NCBI GenBank assembly: GCA_046765875.1
Contig: JBKPSJ010000370.1
Span: forward strand, 1 to 7,003
Origin: DASRHY01 sp046765875
GTDB taxonomy: Bacteria > Actinomycetota > Actinomycetes > Propionibacteriales > Kribbellaceae
Direction of reading: 5' to 3'
Length of the DNA stretch: 7,003 nt
The notes under the pieces were generated by a model that had not been told where the DNA came from, searched no databases, and worked only from the letters and a program-made list of their open reading frames with translations. The stretch's first letter is position 1. Every line of letters starts with the position of its first letter. The translations under genes and the position numbers were made by a program. Of the stretch, positions 5,316 through 7,003 are shown piece by piece.

Positions 5316-5987
5316 ATGAGCAACGAGCACGGCACCACGTCACACGATGCCCCCTGGACCTCTGGCGACCTCGCGCGCAGGGTCCGCGCCCGGCGGCTCG
5401 CACTCGGGCTGACGCCGGAAGAGGTGGCGGACCGAGCCGGGATGGATCCCGGCTTCGTCCGGCTGGTGGAGCGCCGCCCGACGATTCTGAACGCCGGTGC
5501 GCTGACCCGGCTCGCCGATGCCCTGCACACCACCACGTCCGATCTGCTCGGATCGCATCCGGAGCGTGCGAGCGGTTGGGGACCGGCAGCGGCGCAGCCG
5601 GTACTGGAACCGATGGGCCCGGCCGAATGCATGACGTTGCTCGAACGAGGTGGTGTCGGCCGGGTGGCCGTCGCCACCGGCGACGACATCGACGTCCTAC
5701 CGGTGAACTTCGTCGTGTTCGACGGAGAGGTGGTGTTCCGGACCAGTCCGTCGACGGCGCTTGCCCGGCAAGCCAATCAGCGGGTCACCTTCGAAGTCGA
5801 TCGCATCGACCAAGGACTGCGCAGCGGCTGGAGTGTGCTTATTCGCGGTCCAGCCCGCGTACTCACCGAGCCGGACCTCCACCTCGTGGCGGCCGCCGCC
5901 GAGCTCGAACCCTGGGCTGGTGGCGTGCGGGATCTGTACGTCGCGATCACACCGGAACGGGTCAGCGGGCGCAAGATCCATGTCTGA
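5316..5987 (+). CDS. XRE helix-turn-helix / PNPOx-like (split-barrel flavin) fusion protein
   Basis: This 223-residue protein joins two domains. Residues about 18-78 are an XRE/Cro-type DNA-binding fold: LARRVRARRLALGLTPEEVA leads into DRAGMDPGFVRLVE and then LTRLADALHTTTSDLL. Residues about 97-222 match the pyridoxamine 5'-phosphate oxidase-like split barrel: GGVGRVAVATGDDIDVLPVN, VVFRTSPSTALA, VTFEVDRIDQ, SGWSVLIRGPARV and YVAITPERVSGRKI. Split-barrel proteins of this type bind FMN, FAD, F420 or haem, so a flavin- or redox-sensing regulator is a reasonable inference; the ligand is unknown. GAGGAGGT at 5303-5310, 5 bases from the ATG, fixes the start. It heads an operon with Usp-3 (37-base gap) and Usp-4, is divergent from flavodoxin-2, and has the DosR-like box upstream. 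It may regulate its own divergent promoter. Confidence 0.9.
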   Translation: MSNEHGTTSHDAPWTSGDLARRVRARRLALGLTPEEVADRAGMDPGFVRLVERRPTILNAGALTRLADALHTTTSDLLGSHPERASGWGPAAAQPVLEPMGPAECMTLLERGGVGRVAVATGDDIDVLPVNFVVFDGEVVFRTSPSTALARQANQRVTFEVDRIDQGLRSGWSVLIRGPARVLTEPDLHLVAAAAELEPWAGGVRDLYVAITPERVSGRKIHV

Positions 5988-6024
5988 CCGGCTTGGTGAC
6001 GATCGATCCACTGAGGAGGTCGAC

Positions 6025-6909
6025 ATGTCGCAGCACCTTTCCCAGCACAAGCCCGTGGTGGTGGGGTACGACGGCTCGAAGTCCAGCCCCGCCGCACTGG
6101 AATGGGCGGCGCTCGAAGCGCAGCGCGAGCATGTACCGCTGCGAATCGTCGAGGCGTTCGAGCTGGTCATCGCCATTCGTCCGAACGAGGGTCACATCGA
6201 TCCGCTACAGGCCGTGCGCCGGAGCCGCGAGCAGGCGCTGGCAGTCGTTGCCGAGGGCATCGAGGTGGAGCATCCCGGCCTGGCGGTGACCGCGGTACTC
6301 ATCGAGGATTCGCCGGCGTCGGCCTTGATCAGCGAGTCTTCGTACGCCCGCCTACTGGTGCTCGGCAGCCGTGGTCTCGGCGGCTGGAGCGGATTGGTCA
6401 TCGGGTCGGTGAGCGTGCAGGTCAGCGCGCACGCCCACAGCCCGGTCGTCGTGGTGCCCGCCGACGCCCGTCCGCGTGCTCACGACAAGCCGACGATCGT
6501 GGTCGGGGTGGACGGCTCGAAGGTCTCGGCGCAGGCGGTCCAGTTCGCCTTCGACCAGGCCGCGGCCACCGGAGCCAAGGTCGTCGCGGCGCACGCATGG
6601 CACAGTCCTGCCTCGACGTACGAGGGTGGGCTCGGATCGCTCGTGTTCGACCACGCCGAGGTGGAACAGGCGTCCCGGCTGGTGGTCGCCGAGTCGTTGT
6701 CCGGTGCCATCGCCGACCATCCGGAGGTCGAGGTCGAGACCCGGCTGATGACCGGGCAGCCGGCGCGGGCACTGCTGGCGCTCGGCGAGTCCGCGGACCT
6801 GGTCGTCCTGGGCTCCCGAGGTCGTGGCGGTTTCACCGGTCTGCTGCTCGGCTCGGTCAGCCAGGGCGTCCTGCACCACGCCAGGGTGCCGGTCGCTGTC
6901 GTCCGCTGA
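6025..6909 (+). CDS. Universal stress protein, tandem UspA domains with both ATP motifs intact (Usp-3)
   Basis: This 294-residue protein has two canonical UspA domains, about 9-146 and 156-294. Domain 1 begins PVVVGYDGSKSSPAALEWA and carries GSRGLGGWSGLVIGS at 114-128. Domain 2 begins TIVVGVDGSKVSAQAVQFA and carries GSRGRGGFTGLLLGS at 263-277. Both fit G-2x-G-9x-G-S exactly, so ATP binding at both sites is expected. It is the most conventional Usp of the window and should be a cytosolic stress factor. GAGGAGGT at 6013-6020 supports the ATG, and the 12-base stretch GAGGAGGTCGAC before it is identical to that before the XRE-PNPOx start. It follows that gene by 37 bases and precedes Usp-4 by 32, so it is co-transcribed. 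Confidence 0.95.
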   Translation: MSQHLSQHKPVVVGYDGSKSSPAALEWAALEAQREHVPLRIVEAFELVIAIRPNEGHIDPLQAVRRSREQALAVVAEGIEVEHPGLAVTAVLIEDSPASALISESSYARLLVLGSRGLGGWSGLVIGSVSVQVSAHAHSPVVVVPADARPRAHDKPTIVVGVDGSKVSAQAVQFAFDQAAATGAKVVAAHAWHSPASTYEGGLGSLVFDHAEVEQASRLVVAESLSGAIADHPEVEVETRLMTGQPARALLALGESADLVVLGSRGRGGFTGLLLGSVSQGVLHHARVPVAVVR

Positions 6910-6941
6910 CAGCCCCACGGGTCCCGCCCGGGAGGTGCCAG

Positions 6942-7003
6942 GTGGAACGGATCGTCGTCGGCTTCGACGGATCAGATCCCGCGGTCGCCGCCCTACGCTG
7001 GGC
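6942..7003 (+). CDS. Universal stress protein, 5' end only (Usp-4)
   Basis: A GTG at 6942 opens a frame that runs off the right edge after 20 complete codons. The residues MERIVVGFDGSDPAVAALRW are the standard first strand and ATP-contact Asp-Gly-Ser of a UspA domain. GGGAGGT at 6930-6935 is a good ribosome binding site at 6 bases. It lies 32 bases after Usp-3 and almost surely belongs to the same operon. Whether it has one or two domains, and whether its ATP motif is intact, cannot be seen. Confidence 0.85.
   Translation, partial: MERIVVGFDGSDPAVAALRW

Noticed and set aside
4087..5403. Minus-strand frame of 438 codons ending in the DUF1876 protein
   Set aside because: Only the last 91 codons match a family; the rest is an off-frame reading of flavodoxin-2 and the intergenic region.
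4491..5987. Plus-strand frame of 498 codons reading through to the XRE-PNPOx protein
   Set aside because: Its first 275 codons are antisense to flavodoxin-2 and then intergenic sequence; the real start is 5316 with a strong ribosome site.
1..7003. tRNA, rRNA, insertion sequences, attachment sites
   Set aside because: No cloverleaf or rRNA-like sequence, no transposase or integrase and no terminal inverted repeats were seen on either strand.

Overview
The window is very GC-rich and uses strong GGAGG-type ribosome binding sites, G/C-ending codons and mostly ATG starts (one GTG). This points to a high-GC actinobacterium; the genus cannot be fixed from the sequence. The gene content closely matches a hypoxia/dormancy (DosR/DevR-type) stress island: four universal stress proteins (Usp), an Acg-type nitroreductase-fold protein, two different flavodoxin-domain proteins, a DUF1876 protein (the Rv1738/Rv2632c family) and an XRE helix-turn-helix/PNPOx-like fusion. 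No sensor kinase, DosR-type regulator or Hsp20 gene lies inside the window.

Layout. (1) Positions 1-376, minus strand: a membrane-anchored protein with a Pro/Ser/Thr-rich linker, cut by the window edge. Just upstream (373-506) is a tiny reading frame resembling a SHOCT-domain remnant. (2) 377-731: a divergent regulatory region with a DosR-like palindrome at 643-656. (3) 732-4068, plus strand, a tight operon: HemG-like flavodoxin, Usp-1, Usp-2 (degenerate), Acg-type nitroreductase, the last two overlapping by ATGA. (4) A 12-bp perfect stem at 4047-4080 between convergent operons. (5) 4976-4087, minus strand: flavodoxin-2 then the DUF1876 protein. (6) 4977-5315: a second divergent regulatory region, with a DosR-like palindrome at 5226-5239. 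(7) 5316 to the end, plus strand: XRE-PNPOx, Usp-3 (canonical ATP motifs) and the first 20 codons of Usp-4.

The three transcription units look like one stress regulon. The flavoproteins would handle or sequester flavin and electrons, the Usp proteins would act as nucleotide-binding stress factors, and the DUF1876 protein may act on ribosomes in dormancy. In both plus-strand units the DosR-like box lies almost the same distance (76 and 77 bp) from the first start codon, which is the best sequence argument for co-regulation. No wholly new system is evident. The points most worth a second look are the shared promoter architecture, the graded loss of ATP motifs across the Usp paralogues, and the SHOCT-like remnant.
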